Shown here: positions 8,869 through 17,557 of the stretch, in pieces
Layout: every line of letters starts with the position of its first letter
Numbering within the stretch: the first letter of the stretch is position 1
Assembly: GCF_030269445.1 (NCBI RefSeq)
Contig: NZ_BSTJ01000001.1
Span: 23,800-87,799 of the forward strand
DNA: 64,000 nt
Reading direction: 5' to 3'
Origin: Actinoallomurus iriomotensis
Lineage (GTDB): Bacteria > Actinomycetota > Actinomycetes > Streptosporangiales > Streptosporangiaceae
The notes under the pieces: model-generated
Databases searched by the model: none
The model's input: the letters and a program-made list of their open reading frames with translations, nothing else
Told to the model about the DNA's origin: nothing
Made by a program: the position numbers and the translations under genes

Positions 8869-9822
8869 ATGAATGATCTGGAGGTGCGGCAACTCCGATA
8901 CTTCGTGGCCGTCGCCGAGGAGCTGCACTTCGGCCGGGCGGCGGCCCGGCTGGGCATGGCACAGCCGCCGCTGTCCCGGTCGATACGAGAACTGGAGCGC
9001 CGGCTGGGCGTGACGCTGTTCGAGCGGACGACACGTCAGGTCACGCTCACGGCGGCCGGAGAGGTCCTCTTGCGGGACGCCCGGGACGTGCTGGCGGCGA
9101 TCGCTGCGGCCGCCCGCCGCGCGAGGCACGCCGGCCGGCCCGCACCACGGCTGCGGCTCGCGCTCAAGGCCGACCATGACGGCGGGCTGCTGCCGCGGAT
9201 CCTCGCCGCGTACCGGCGGGAGGAGGCCGCGCCACCGGTCGAGCTGCTGCTGGGCGGACGGGGAGAACAGGACCAGGCGCTGCGCGACGGCCGGGCGGAC
9301 GTCGCGTTGCTCGCCGTTCCCTGCGACGAGCGCGGCCTCGACGTCGAACCGCTCCTGACCGAGCCCCGCCTGGTCGCCCTGTCGGCGGCCGATCCGCTGG
9401 CCGCCCGATCATCGCTGCGGCTGGCCGACCTCGCCGGGCGGACGCGTCCCGACGGGTCCCCGGCGGACCGGGACGACCTCGGACCGCCCGTCGGCAGCGG
9501 CGAGCGGCCACCGAAGACCGACCGTGAGCCCGCGGTCGTGACTCACCGGGCGGCCTCCGACCTGACCCAGATCTTCAAGCTGATCGAGCTCGGTGACACC
9601 GTGGCCTTCCTGCCCGCCTGCGTGACACGCCGCTACCCGCGACCCGGCATCGTCTACCGCCCCGCCGACGACCTCCTGCCGGTCACGCTCGCCGTGGCCT
9701 GGCCGCAGAACTCACACTCACCGGCCGTCGCCGCCTTCGTGCGAGCGGCCACGGCCGTCGCGGCGTCCGACGAGCAGGACACGACGATGCCACCGGAAGC
9801 GGTTACGCGGTCGTCCGGGTGA
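8869..9822 (+). CDS. LysR-family transcriptional regulator
   Basis: A 317-residue LysR regulator. The winged helix-turn-helix covers about residues 1-65 (LRYFVAVAEELHFGRAAARLGMAQPPLSRSIRELERRLG), followed by a periplasmic-binding-protein-like effector domain. The effector domain is slightly short and unusually rich in Arg/Asp/Pro around residues 185-215. It is divergent from the MFS exporter gene, so the shared 108-bp promoter region probably holds its T-N11-A sites. It converges with the LacI gene, with only 15 bp between the two stops. Confidence 0.93.
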   Translation: MNDLEVRQLRYFVAVAEELHFGRAAARLGMAQPPLSRSIRELERRLGVTLFERTTRQVTLTAAGEVLLRDARDVLAAIAAAARRARHAGRPAPRLRLALKADHDGGLLPRILAAYRREEAAPPVELLLGGRGEQDQALRDGRADVALLAVPCDERGLDVEPLLTEPRLVALSAADPLAARSSLRLADLAGRTRPDGSPADRDDLGPPVGSGERPPKTDREPAVVTHRAASDLTQIFKLIELGDTVAFLPACVTRRYPRPGIVYRPADDLLPVTLAVAWPQNSHSPAVAAFVRAATAVAASDEQDTTMPPEAVTRSSG

Positions 9823-9837
9823 CCGGTCCCGGCCGGG

Positions 9838-10842
9838 TCAGGCGCGGATCGAGCTCTCCCTCACCTTGAGCTCGGCGTTCAGGGTGATGTGGCGTTCGGG
9901 GAACGGCTCACCGCTCACCCGCCTGAGCAGGAGCTCCGTCGCCTGACGGCCGATCTCGTACGTCGGCTGGCTCACCGCCGTGATCTGCGAGCGCAGGCTC
10001 AGCGCCGGCATCATGTCGTCGAAGCCGACCAGGGCGATGTCGTCCGGGAAGCGCACCCCCGCCGTGTCGAGCGCGTCCACGGCGCCGATCGTCATCAGGT
10101 TGTTGGACACGAACAGGCCGTCCGGGCGGTCGGGCAGTGCGAGCAGCCGCTCGGTCGCCTCCCGGCCTCCGTCGATGCGGAACTCACCGCTCACCACGAG
10201 CTCGCGCGCCGACGGCAGGCCCGCCGCCCGCAGGCCCGCGCGGTAGCCGGCCAGGCGGCCAGCGCCGGTGGTGGTGCCGAGACGGCCGGCGATGAAGCCG
10301 ATCCGGCGGCAGCCCTGCTCGACGAGGTGGAGCGTCGCCTCCTTGGCGGCCCGGTGGTTGTCGACCATCACCCAGTCGACGTCGGCGCTCTTGAGCCGCC
10401 GGTCGATGGTGACCACCGGGATGCCGCGCTCGGCCAGCACGTCGATGGAGGTCTCGGTGGCCGAGGCGGGCGACAGCAGCACGCCCGCCATCTGCTCGGC
10501 GGCGGCCACCTCGAGGTAGCGCTGCTCCTTGCGCAGGTCCTCGTCGGCGTTGGCCAGCACCACGGAGTAGCCGGCCGCGCTGGCGACGTCCTCCACGCCC
10601 CGGACCATCGCGGTGAAGAACGGGTTGGTGATGTCGGAGATGATCACGCCGAGCACCGTCGTCGCCCGGGTGCGCAGGCTGCGGGCCTGGCTGTTCGGGC
10701 GGTAACCGAGGTCGCGTACGGCGGCGAGCACGCGCTCCTTGAGATCGGGTGACACCGTCTCGGAGGTGTTGAGCACGCGCGACACCGTGGCGGGCGACAC
10801 GCCCGCCGTCCGCGCGACCTCACGGATCGTCACCTGCGCCAT
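9838..10842 (-). CDS. LacI-family repressor of the isomerase/GH172/ABC operon
   Basis: A 334-residue LacI-type repressor. The helix-turn-helix and hinge (VTIREVARTAGVSPATVSRVLNTSETVSPDLKERVLAAVRDLGYRPN) are at residues 4-50, followed by a type 1 periplasmic-binding fold (TVLGVIISDITNPFFTAMVRGVED, LVGFDDMMPALSLRSQITAVSQP). The start at 10842 has a GAGGGGGG site upstream; an upstream ATG at 11028 would read through the operator and was rejected. It is divergent from the sugar operon. A double operator at 10934-10962 between the two genes is its likely target. The inducer is predicted to be the imported sugar or its ketose. Confidence 0.95.
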   Translation of the reverse strand: MAQVTIREVARTAGVSPATVSRVLNTSETVSPDLKERVLAAVRDLGYRPNSQARSLRTRATTVLGVIISDITNPFFTAMVRGVEDVASAAGYSVVLANADEDLRKEQRYLEVAAAEQMAGVLLSPASATETSIDVLAERGIPVVTIDRRLKSADVDWVMVDNHRAAKEATLHLVEQGCRRIGFIAGRLGTTTGAGRLAGYRAGLRAAGLPSARELVVSGEFRIDGGREATERLLALPDRPDGLFVSNNLMTIGAVDALDTAGVRFPDDIALVGFDDMMPALSLRSQITAVSQPTYEIGRQATELLLRRVSGEPFPERHITLNAELKVRESSIRA

Positions 10843-10901
10843 GATGCCGCCCCCCTCTTCGCCATCCGGAACATTGTCCACGGTCACCTGAGTGCCGGGG
10901 G

Positions 10902-10931
10902 TTGACAGCTCCGGAAGCCACGATCTACGTT
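10902..10931 (+). promoter_or_regulatory. Predicted promoter of the isomerase operon
   Basis: TTGACA at 10902-10907 is followed, after 18 bp, by TACGTT at 10926-10931, a plausible sigma-70-type promoter. The LacI double operator begins 3 bp after the -10 element, so bound repressor would block initiation. The start codon of the isomerase gene is about 100 bp downstream. Confidence 0.5.
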
Positions 10932-10933
10932 CC

Positions 10934-10962
10934 GAGAAATCGATTTCAGAAATCGATTTCTC
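10934..10962. promoter_or_regulatory. Double LacI operator forming a 29-bp perfect palindrome
   Basis: Two copies of GAAATCGATTTC (10936-10947 and 10949-10960) are separated by one base. Each is itself a 12-bp palindrome with a central CG, as LacI-family proteins require. With the flanking GA and TC the whole 29 bp is a perfect palindrome centred on 10948. It lies between the LacI gene and the sugar operon, directly downstream of the predicted -10 element. Confidence 0.85.
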
Positions 10963-11030
10963 GACGACTGTACCCCACCCCCGGCGCCGGGTCGGAGAAG
11001 GCGGCCGGGACGTCCAACCGGAGGTCACGC

Positions 11031-12440
11031 GTGGCGCGAATCGGTCTACTCAGCATGTCGGACGGGCGTGACTTCGTCGCGCGCGACGTCGCCGGCCATG
11101 TGAGCGAGTCGACACGGACCCTGGCCGAGTTGCTGCGGGCGCACGGGCACGAGGTGATCACCGCCCGCGACGTCATCTGGACCAACGAACTCGCCACCAC
11201 CGAGGCGCGGTGGGTGGCCGGACAGCGACCCGACCTGACCATCTTCAACTACCCGGTGTGGGCGTTCCCGCACTTCACCATGCTCGCCGCGGACGCCACC
11301 CCCGGTCCGCTGCTGCTCGTCGGCAACATCGACCCGCAGTACCCCGGCATGGTCGGCATGCTGGCCGGCGGCGGCGCGCTCGACCAGGCCGGCCGCGTCC
11401 ACTCCCGCGTGTGGGGCGACCCGGAGGCCATCACCGACCGGATCCTCACCAGCGTCCGGGCCGCGACGGCGGTGACCGGCCTGCGCGGCTCGACGTTCGG
11501 CCGGATCGGCGGCCGGCCGATGGGCATGTACACCGCGACCGCCAACACCGACCAGTGGATGCGCCAGTTCGGCGTCGACGTCGAGGAGATCGACCAGTGG
11601 GAGGTCGTCCGCCGCGCCGAGAACGCCGACGCCTCCCGCGTCACGGCCGGGCGTGACTGGCTGGAGAAGCACGGCAACGTCCACTACGACGGCAAGCAGC
11701 TGACCCCCGAGCTGCTCGAACGCCAGATCCGCTCCTACTACGCCGTGCGCGAGCTGATCGACGAGTGGAACCTGGACTTCTCCGGCATCAAGGGCCAGCC
11801 CGAGCTGACCACCCACTTCACCACCATGGACGTCACCGAGGCGTTCCTGAACGACCCGTACGACTGGGAGGGCCCGAAAGAGACCCACGTCACCGCGACC
11901 GAGGCCGACATGGACGGCGCGCTGACGATGCAGATCCTCAAGCTCCTGTCCGGCGACCCGGTGCTGTTCGCCGACGTGCGCCACTACCACGCCGACAAGG
12001 ACGTGTGGGACCTGTGCAACTCGGGTCAGCACGCGACCTGGTACGCCGCGCGCTCGGCCGACCCGGCGGAGAACCTCGCGAAGGTCCACTTCCACCCGGA
12101 GGTGTTCTACTTCCCGGCCGGCGGCGCCTCCGTGCAGCACCTCGCCGCGCCCGGCGAGATGACGTTCGCCCGGCTCACCCGCTACGACGGGCGGTACCGG
12201 ATGCACGTCATGCGCGGCGCCTTCGAGCAGTACGACGACGCGACGAACGAGGCGATGATGCGCCAGTCGACGTACGAGTGGCCGCACGCGTTCGCCCGAT
12301 TGCGCGTGGACAGCGAGGAGTTCCTGTCCCGGTTCGGCGCCAACCACATCCACGCGGTCCCCGGCGAGTACGTCGCGGAGCTGCGTGCCGTCTGCGAACT
12401 GCTGGCCATCGACTTCGACGGGTTCGGTGAACTTCGATGA
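11031..12440 (+). CDS. L-fucose/D-arabinose isomerase family protein
   Basis: A 469-residue ketol isomerase of the L-fucose isomerase family, which converts an aldose to a ketose. Enzymes of this family act on L-fucose and on its stereochemical relative D-arabinose (to D-ribulose). Conserved segments include ARIGLLSMSDGRDF at the N-terminus, the metal-site region TMDVTEAFLNDPYDWEGPKETHVTATEADMDGALTMQ, and FHPEVFYFPAGGASVQ. The start is GTG 11031 with GGAGGTCA at good spacing. It overlaps the GH172 gene by ATGA and heads a six-gene operon under a LacI double operator. The absence of a downstream aldolase or epimerase favours D-arabinose as substrate. That choice is inferred. Confidence 0.85.
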   Translation: MARIGLLSMSDGRDFVARDVAGHVSESTRTLAELLRAHGHEVITARDVIWTNELATTEARWVAGQRPDLTIFNYPVWAFPHFTMLAADATPGPLLLVGNIDPQYPGMVGMLAGGGALDQAGRVHSRVWGDPEAITDRILTSVRAATAVTGLRGSTFGRIGGRPMGMYTATANTDQWMRQFGVDVEEIDQWEVVRRAENADASRVTAGRDWLEKHGNVHYDGKQLTPELLERQIRSYYAVRELIDEWNLDFSGIKGQPELTTHFTTMDVTEAFLNDPYDWEGPKETHVTATEADMDGALTMQILKLLSGDPVLFADVRHYHADKDVWDLCNSGQHATWYAARSADPAENLAKVHFHPEVFYFPAGGASVQHLAAPGEMTFARLTRYDGRYRMHVMRGAFEQYDDATNEAMMRQSTYEWPHAFARLRVDSEEFLSRFGANHIHAVPGEYVAELRAVCELLAIDFDGFGELR

Positions 12441-14866
12441 GACCTCGCCTGAGACGCCTCGCCGTCCTCCTCCTCGCCGCCGGCACGCTGACCGGCGTCA
12501 CGACCCACGCCCAGGCGGCCCCCGTGAGCGCCAAGGGCCCGGTCGGCTGGGACCTCTACCGCCACCCCGACCGTCTCGCCCGCCTGACCACCGGCGTGCA
12601 GACCAAGCAGTTCTCCAGCTTCGACCGCACCGGCGGCAACAACGACGGCTTCAACGGGACGTACTCCTGCCTGCGCACCACCGCGGACGGCTGCGTCATC
12701 GCCGAGCACGACGGCGCCGGCGAGGTGGACGCGATCTGGTTCACCCGCGACGAGGGCGACGTGCGCGCCACCGGGAACATCACCATCACCCTCGACGGCC
12801 GTGACGTGGTGCACGCGTCGCTCCAGGACCTGGTCGACGGCAAGGTCGGCGCGCCGTTCGTGAACCCGCTCGTCGCCAACGCGGACCAGACCTCCGGCGG
12901 CGTGTACGTCGAGGTGCCGATGCCGTTCCGGCACTCGATGCGGATCACCACCGACAAGAACCCGATCTTCTACCACGTCACCTACCGGACCTTCGCCGAC
13001 GACGCCGGCGTGCGGACCTTCGATCCGTCCGACCACGCCACGGACGTCATCGCCAAGCTGAAGGCCGCCGGCACCCGGGACCCCAAGGCACCGCTGCCCG
13101 GCGCCCGTACGCGGAAGTCGGCGCTGCGCCTCGCTCCCGGCGCGACCACGACGCTGGCGCGCGCGACCGGCGCCGGCGAGCTGTCCGCCCTGCGGCTCAC
13201 GCTGCCGCAGGCCGAACCGGTCTCGGCTCACAGCAGCGTCGAGGACGACGGCCGCGCGTTCGGGGCGAACGGCTCCAGCACCTTCACCGTCAAGGTCGAC
13301 CCGGCCAACACGGGCGTGCGGCTGACCCGCCGCTACGACCCGGGGATCGGCCACCAGCGCGCCTCGATCACGGTCGACGGCCAGGACGCGGGCCAGTGGG
13401 GGCCGACGGAACCGAAGGGCATCGGGGAGTGGGCCGAGGATTCGGTCGAGCTCCCGGCGAGCCTGACCGCCGGGAAGTCCAGGCTCACCATCAAGAACAC
13501 CTTCATCTCCTCCGACTTCGACTTCAACGAGTTCACCTACTGGGCCGACAGCCACGTCGGCGGCTCGCTGACCCGCACCGACACGGTCGACGTGGGCGAC
13601 ACCGCCGACGAGGCCGCCCACGGGTACGCCATCACCGGCCAGACCTGGCAGGGCGACCGCGTGTACGCCTACCCGCTGAGCGACGACCAGCTGGCCAGGC
13701 TGCACACCGCGCAGCAGCTCCTGCAGGGCCTGCGGGTGCGGATCACCTTCGACGGGAAACGGACCGTCGACTCGCCGCTCGGGGAGTTCTTCGGCTCCGG
13801 CTTCGCGGTCGCGCCGGTACGGTCCCTGTTCACCGGCATCGACCCGGCCGCGCACTCCTACGCCGCCTGGTGGCCGATGCCGTACCGGCACGACGCGACG
13901 GTCGAGCTGTACAACGGCTCGCCGCTGGCGGTGACCGCCGGGGACGCCGAGGTCACCTCCGGACACCACGTCATGACCGGTGAGGGCTACTTCCGCACGC
14001 AGTCGCGGTCCGGTGCCACCGAGAACGGCAAGGACTGGACGTACCTGCAGGCCACCGGCCAGGGCAAGTTCGTCGGCGTCGTCTCCTCGATGCGGGGCCC
14101 GGCGTCGCGGGCGTTCCTGGAGGGCGACGAGCGCGTCTACACCGACGGCTCGCGCAGCCCGCAGATCCACGGGACCGGCACCGAGGACTTCTACCAGAGC
14201 GGCTGGTACTTCAACCGCGACACCTACACCGAGCCGTTCAACGGCGACCCGGCGCACCTGACCTCCACGACCGGCTGCGCCGCCGGCTCCGACTGCACCG
14301 GGGCGTACCGATTCATGATCAACGAGGCGGTGCCGTTCGGCTCGGCGATCACGTTCGGCATCGAGCACGGGCCCGGCGACGACGTGGCGGCGAACTACTC
14401 CACGACCGCCTTCTGGTACGGCCAGGACTCCGACGCGTCCCGCCGTACGGACACGCTGACCCTCGGCGACGCGGCGAGCGAGAAAGCGCACGGCTACACC
14501 GGGACCGCCCCGGTGACCAGCCTGAGCTCGAACTTCGAGGGCACGAACACCGCGCTCACCGCGAACGTACGGCCCGCGACGGCACCGGTCACGTTCCGGC
14601 TCGCCGTCGACCCGGCCAACCGGGGCGTGACGCTCCTGCGGACGAGCGACCAGAACACCCCGTACCAGCACGCGAAGGTGAGCGTGAACGGGCACGCGCT
14701 GCCGGACTGGCTCCAGCCGCTCGGCAACACCACCCACCGCTGGCTGGACGACACCTACCAGGTGCCCGCGAGCGTCACCGCCGGCCGGCGCTCGATCACC
14801 GTCACCCTGACGCCGGACGGCCCGCCGTGGCCGGCCGCGTCCTACCAGGCGTGGAGCAACCGGTGA
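12437..14866 (+). CDS. Secreted GH172 (DUF2961) glycoside hydrolase, candidate D-arabinofuranosidase
   Basis: An 809-residue secreted protein. The signal peptide is clear: MRPRLRRLAVLLLAAG and cleavage near AQA-AP. The DUF2961 core carries the family start SSFDRTGGNNDGFNG (about residues 55-70) and the signature GTEDFYQSGWYF, with Glu near residue 583 in the expected catalytic region. The C-terminus has a beta-sandwich related to a domain near residue 270 (both contain VDPANxGVxLxR), so there is an internal duplication. Known GH172 members are alpha-D-fructofuranosidases and exo-D-arabinofuranosidases that act on mycobacterial arabinan. It overlaps the isomerase stop and the ABC gene start, so it is co-translated with uptake and catabolic genes. 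That setting fits release of D-arabinose outside the cell. Confidence 0.88.
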   Translation: MRPRLRRLAVLLLAAGTLTGVTTHAQAAPVSAKGPVGWDLYRHPDRLARLTTGVQTKQFSSFDRTGGNNDGFNGTYSCLRTTADGCVIAEHDGAGEVDAIWFTRDEGDVRATGNITITLDGRDVVHASLQDLVDGKVGAPFVNPLVANADQTSGGVYVEVPMPFRHSMRITTDKNPIFYHVTYRTFADDAGVRTFDPSDHATDVIAKLKAAGTRDPKAPLPGARTRKSALRLAPGATTTLARATGAGELSALRLTLPQAEPVSAHSSVEDDGRAFGANGSSTFTVKVDPANTGVRLTRRYDPGIGHQRASITVDGQDAGQWGPTEPKGIGEWAEDSVELPASLTAGKSRLTIKNTFISSDFDFNEFTYWADSHVGGSLTRTDTVDVGDTADEAAHGYAITGQTWQGDRVYAYPLSDDQLARLHTAQQLLQGLRVRITFDGKRTVDSPLGEFFGSGFAVAPVRSLFTGIDPAAHSYAAWWPMPYRHDATVELYNGSPLAVTAGDAEVTSGHHVMTGEGYFRTQSRSGATENGKDWTYLQATGQGKFVGVVSSMRGPASRAFLEGDERVYTDGSRSPQIHGTGTEDFYQSGWYFNRDTYTEPFNGDPAHLTSTTGCAAGSDCTGAYRFMINEAVPFGSAITFGIEHGPGDDVAANYSTTAFWYGQDSDASRRTDTLTLGDAASEKAHGYTGTAPVTSLSSNFEGTNTALTANVRPATAPVTFRLAVDPANRGVTLLRTSDQNTPYQHAKVSVNGHALPDWLQPLGNTTHRWLDDTYQVPASVTAGRRSITVTLTPDGPPWPAASYQAWSNR

Positions 14867-16431
14867 CCCAGCCGGTGACAAGGGAAGTCGTGCTCCGGAT
14901 GCGGGGCATCGGCAAGAGCTTCCCCGGCGTGCGGGCGCTGTCCGGCGTCGACCTGACGGTGCACGCCGGGGAGGTGGCCGCCCTGCTCGGCGAGAACGGG
15001 GCGGGCAAGTCGACGCTGATGAACGTCCTGGCCGGCGTGCACGGCGACTACGACGGCGTCATCGAGGTGGGCGGGGACGAGGCGGCGATCCACTCCCCCA
15101 AGGACGCGGCGCGGCACGGGATCGCCATGATCCACCAGGAGCTCAACCTCGTGCCCGACCTGTCCATCGCGGACAACATCTTCCTCGGCCGGGAACCCCG
15201 CACCCGGTGGGGCACCCGCGACCGGTCCGCGGCGCACGCCCGTACCGCGGAGCTGCTGGCCGGCCTCGGCCTGCGGCTGTCCCCGCGCCGCCTGGTCCGC
15301 AGCTGCCGCATCGCCGAGCAGCAGCTCATCGAGGTGGCCAAGGCGCTCAGCAACAACGTGCGGATCCTCGTCATGGACGAGCCGACGTCCGCGCTGGCCG
15401 ACGCCGAGGTACAGCGGCTGTTCGAGGTGATCCGCGACCTGACCGGCCGTGGTGTGGCCGTCATCTACATCTCCCACCGGCTGGAGGAGCTGGAGGAGAT
15501 CGCCGACTCGGTGACCGTGCTGCGCGACGGCGCGTACATCGGGCGGCGTGACATGGCGGGCACGACGCGGGCCGAGCTGATCCAGATGATGGTCGGCCGT
15601 CCGCTGGGCGACCTGTTCCCCCGCGAGAGCGGGGAGCACGGTGGCGGCGACGTGCGGCTGCGGGTCGAGGGCCTGTCGTTGCGGGCCGAGGCGGGCCGGA
15701 CCGCGCTGCACGACGTCGACCTGACCGTACGCGCCGGGGAGATCGTCGGGCTGGCCGGCCTCATGGGCGCGGGCCGCACCGAGGTGCTGGAGACGCTGTA
15801 CGGCGCCCACCGGCCCTCGGCCGGGCGGATCGAGCTGGACGGCAGACCGTACCGGCCGCGTTCACCGCGGTACGCGATCCGGCGCGGTCTGGCGCTGGTC
15901 GCCGAGGACCGCAAGGCGCAGAGCCTCGTGCTCGGCAACACCGTCGCGTTCAACGCGAGCCTGGCGGCGCTCGGCCGCTACACCCGGCTGTTCGTGGACC
16001 GGCGGCGGGAGCGCGCCGCGGTGGCCGGGCAGGTTCGCGACCTGCGGGTGAAGACACCAGGCCTGAACGCGACGGTGCGCAATCTCTCGGGTGGCAACCA
16101 GCAGAAGGTGGTGCTGGCCAAGTGCCTGCTCACCGAGCCGGCGCTGCTGCTCATGGACGAGCCGACGCGCGGCATCGACGTGGGCGCCAAGGCGGAGATC
16201 CACGCGCTGATGAGCCGGCTCGCCGCGAACGGGACCGCCCTGCTGGTGGTCTCCTCCGAACTTCCCGAGCTCATCGCCATGTGCGACCGGATCCTCGTGC
16301 TCTGCGAGGGGCGCCTCACCGGAGAGTTCCACCGTGACCCGGCCCACGGCCCGCCGGCGAACCAGGAGGACATCCTGGCCGCCGCGATGGCGCGCCAGGC
16401 CGTACTCGACCAGGAGACAGCTGATGCCTGA
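14863..16431 (+). CDS. Sugar ABC transporter, duplicated ATPase (RbsA/XylG type)
   Basis: A 522-residue cytoplasmic ATPase with two fused nucleotide-binding domains. The first has a full Walker A (LLGENGAGKSTLMNVLAG, about residues 45-62) and Walker B (VMDEPTSAL). The second has a degenerate P-loop (GLAGLMGAGRTEVLETLYG) but intact LSGGNQQKVVLAKCL and LMDEPTRGID. This is the usual layout for CUT2 importers of pentoses and deoxyhexoses. The start is GTG 14863, overlapping the GH172 stop by GTGA, with GGAG six bases upstream; the ATG at 14827 would overlap far more. Confidence 0.95.
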   Translation: MTQPVTREVVLRMRGIGKSFPGVRALSGVDLTVHAGEVAALLGENGAGKSTLMNVLAGVHGDYDGVIEVGGDEAAIHSPKDAARHGIAMIHQELNLVPDLSIADNIFLGREPRTRWGTRDRSAAHARTAELLAGLGLRLSPRRLVRSCRIAEQQLIEVAKALSNNVRILVMDEPTSALADAEVQRLFEVIRDLTGRGVAVIYISHRLEELEEIADSVTVLRDGAYIGRRDMAGTTRAELIQMMVGRPLGDLFPRESGEHGGGDVRLRVEGLSLRAEAGRTALHDVDLTVRAGEIVGLAGLMGAGRTEVLETLYGAHRPSAGRIELDGRPYRPRSPRYAIRRGLALVAEDRKAQSLVLGNTVAFNASLAALGRYTRLFVDRRRERAAVAGQVRDLRVKTPGLNATVRNLSGGNQQKVVLAKCLLTEPALLLMDEPTRGIDVGAKAEIHALMSRLAANGTALLVVSSELPELIAMCDRILVLCEGRLTGEFHRDPAHGPPANQEDILAAAMARQAVLDQETADA

Positions 16432-17557
16432 CCAGACCGCGACCGAAGAGGAGACCGTGGCCGCGGAGACCGGCGGGTCGCCGCCGCGGTTGCGGACCCG
16501 GATGCGGCGGCTGCTGCCGGTGCTCGGCTCGCTGCAGGGCTACATCGGCCTGATCCTCGTGATCGTGCTGGGGCTCGCCACGAAGGGCGAGGTGTTCTGG
16601 AACCAGACCAACCTCACCAACGCGGTCGGCGCGTTCGCCTCCCGCGGCATCCTCGCGGTGGGCGTGACCCTGGTGATCCTCACCGGCGGCATCGACCTGT
16701 CGGTCGGATCCATCCTCGGCATCGGCTCGATGGTCTCGGCCATGATGCTCGTCCACCACAACATGACGCCCTGGGAGATCGTGCCGATCTGCATGCTCGT
16801 CGGGGCGTTCTTCGGGCTGTGCAACGGCGTCGGCACGACGTGGCTGCGGATCCAGTCGTTCGTGATGACGCTCGCGATGCTGTCGGTGGTGCGCGGGCTC
16901 GACCGGCAGTACTCCAACAACGTCAGCGTCGGCACGCAGGTGGTCAACGACCAGGGCCACCTGACGCCGCACTCGGCGCAGTTCCAGGATTTGGGCACGC
17001 CGGGGCACAACGTGCTGACCGGCGTCCTCGGCCAGGGCGTCTACTACCCGGTGCTCGCCCTGGTCGTCGTCTGCGTCGTGTTCCAGCTGATCCTGTCCAA
17101 GACGCGGTTCGGCCGTCACGTGTACGCGGTCGGCGGCAACGCGACGGCCGCCCGCCTCTCCGGGGTCAACGTCACCGCGGTGACGATCACCGTGTTCGTG
17201 CTGTCCGGGCTGCTCGCCGGGTTCGCGGGACCGATCGACGCGGCCTACAGCGCCTCGGCCGACCCGCTCGCCGGCACCTCGTACGAACTGGACGCCATCG
17301 CGGCGGCCGTCATCGGGGGTACGAGCCTGGCCGGCGGCCGGGGCACGATCGTCGGCACGTTCGTCGGCGCGCTGATCCTCACGCTGCTGGACAACGTGCT
17401 GGGACTCAACGCGGTCAGCGACAACTGGCAGCTCGTCATCAAGGGCCTGATCGTCGTCGCGGCGGTCGTCCTCCAGCGGCCCGGCTTCTTCGCCGCCGCT
17501 CTCACACCGGTCAGACGCCTGATCGGTTCTTCACCCCGAGAAGGAGACGAAAAGTGA
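16424..17557 (+). CDS. Sugar ABC transporter permease (RbsC type)
   Basis: A 377-residue CUT2-type permease with about ten membrane segments and a cytoplasmic N-terminal tail rich in Glu and Thr. Typical motifs are LVILTGGIDLSVGSILGIGSM, GKHVYAVGGN-like FGRHVYAVGGNATAARLSGVNV, and IAAAVIGGTSLAGGRGTIVGTFVGALIL. It would form a homodimeric pore with the preceding double ATPase. The start at 16424 overlaps the ATPase 3' end by 8 bp, with GGAGACAG upstream. Confidence 0.95.
   Translation: MPDQTATEEETVAAETGGSPPRLRTRMRRLLPVLGSLQGYIGLILVIVLGLATKGEVFWNQTNLTNAVGAFASRGILAVGVTLVILTGGIDLSVGSILGIGSMVSAMMLVHHNMTPWEIVPICMLVGAFFGLCNGVGTTWLRIQSFVMTLAMLSVVRGLDRQYSNNVSVGTQVVNDQGHLTPHSAQFQDLGTPGHNVLTGVLGQGVYYPVLALVVVCVVFQLILSKTRFGRHVYAVGGNATAARLSGVNVTAVTITVFVLSGLLAGFAGPIDAAYSASADPLAGTSYELDAIAAAVIGGTSLAGGRGTIVGTFVGALILTLLDNVLGLNAVSDNWQLVIKGLIVVAAVVLQRPGFFAAALTPVRRLIGSSPREGDEK

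Noticed and set aside
12182..14881. An 899-codon open frame antisense to the GH172 gene
   Set aside because: It is a shadow produced by high third-position GC. Its composition is Val/Arg/Gly-rich with no domain, while the plus strand has a signal peptide and family motifs.
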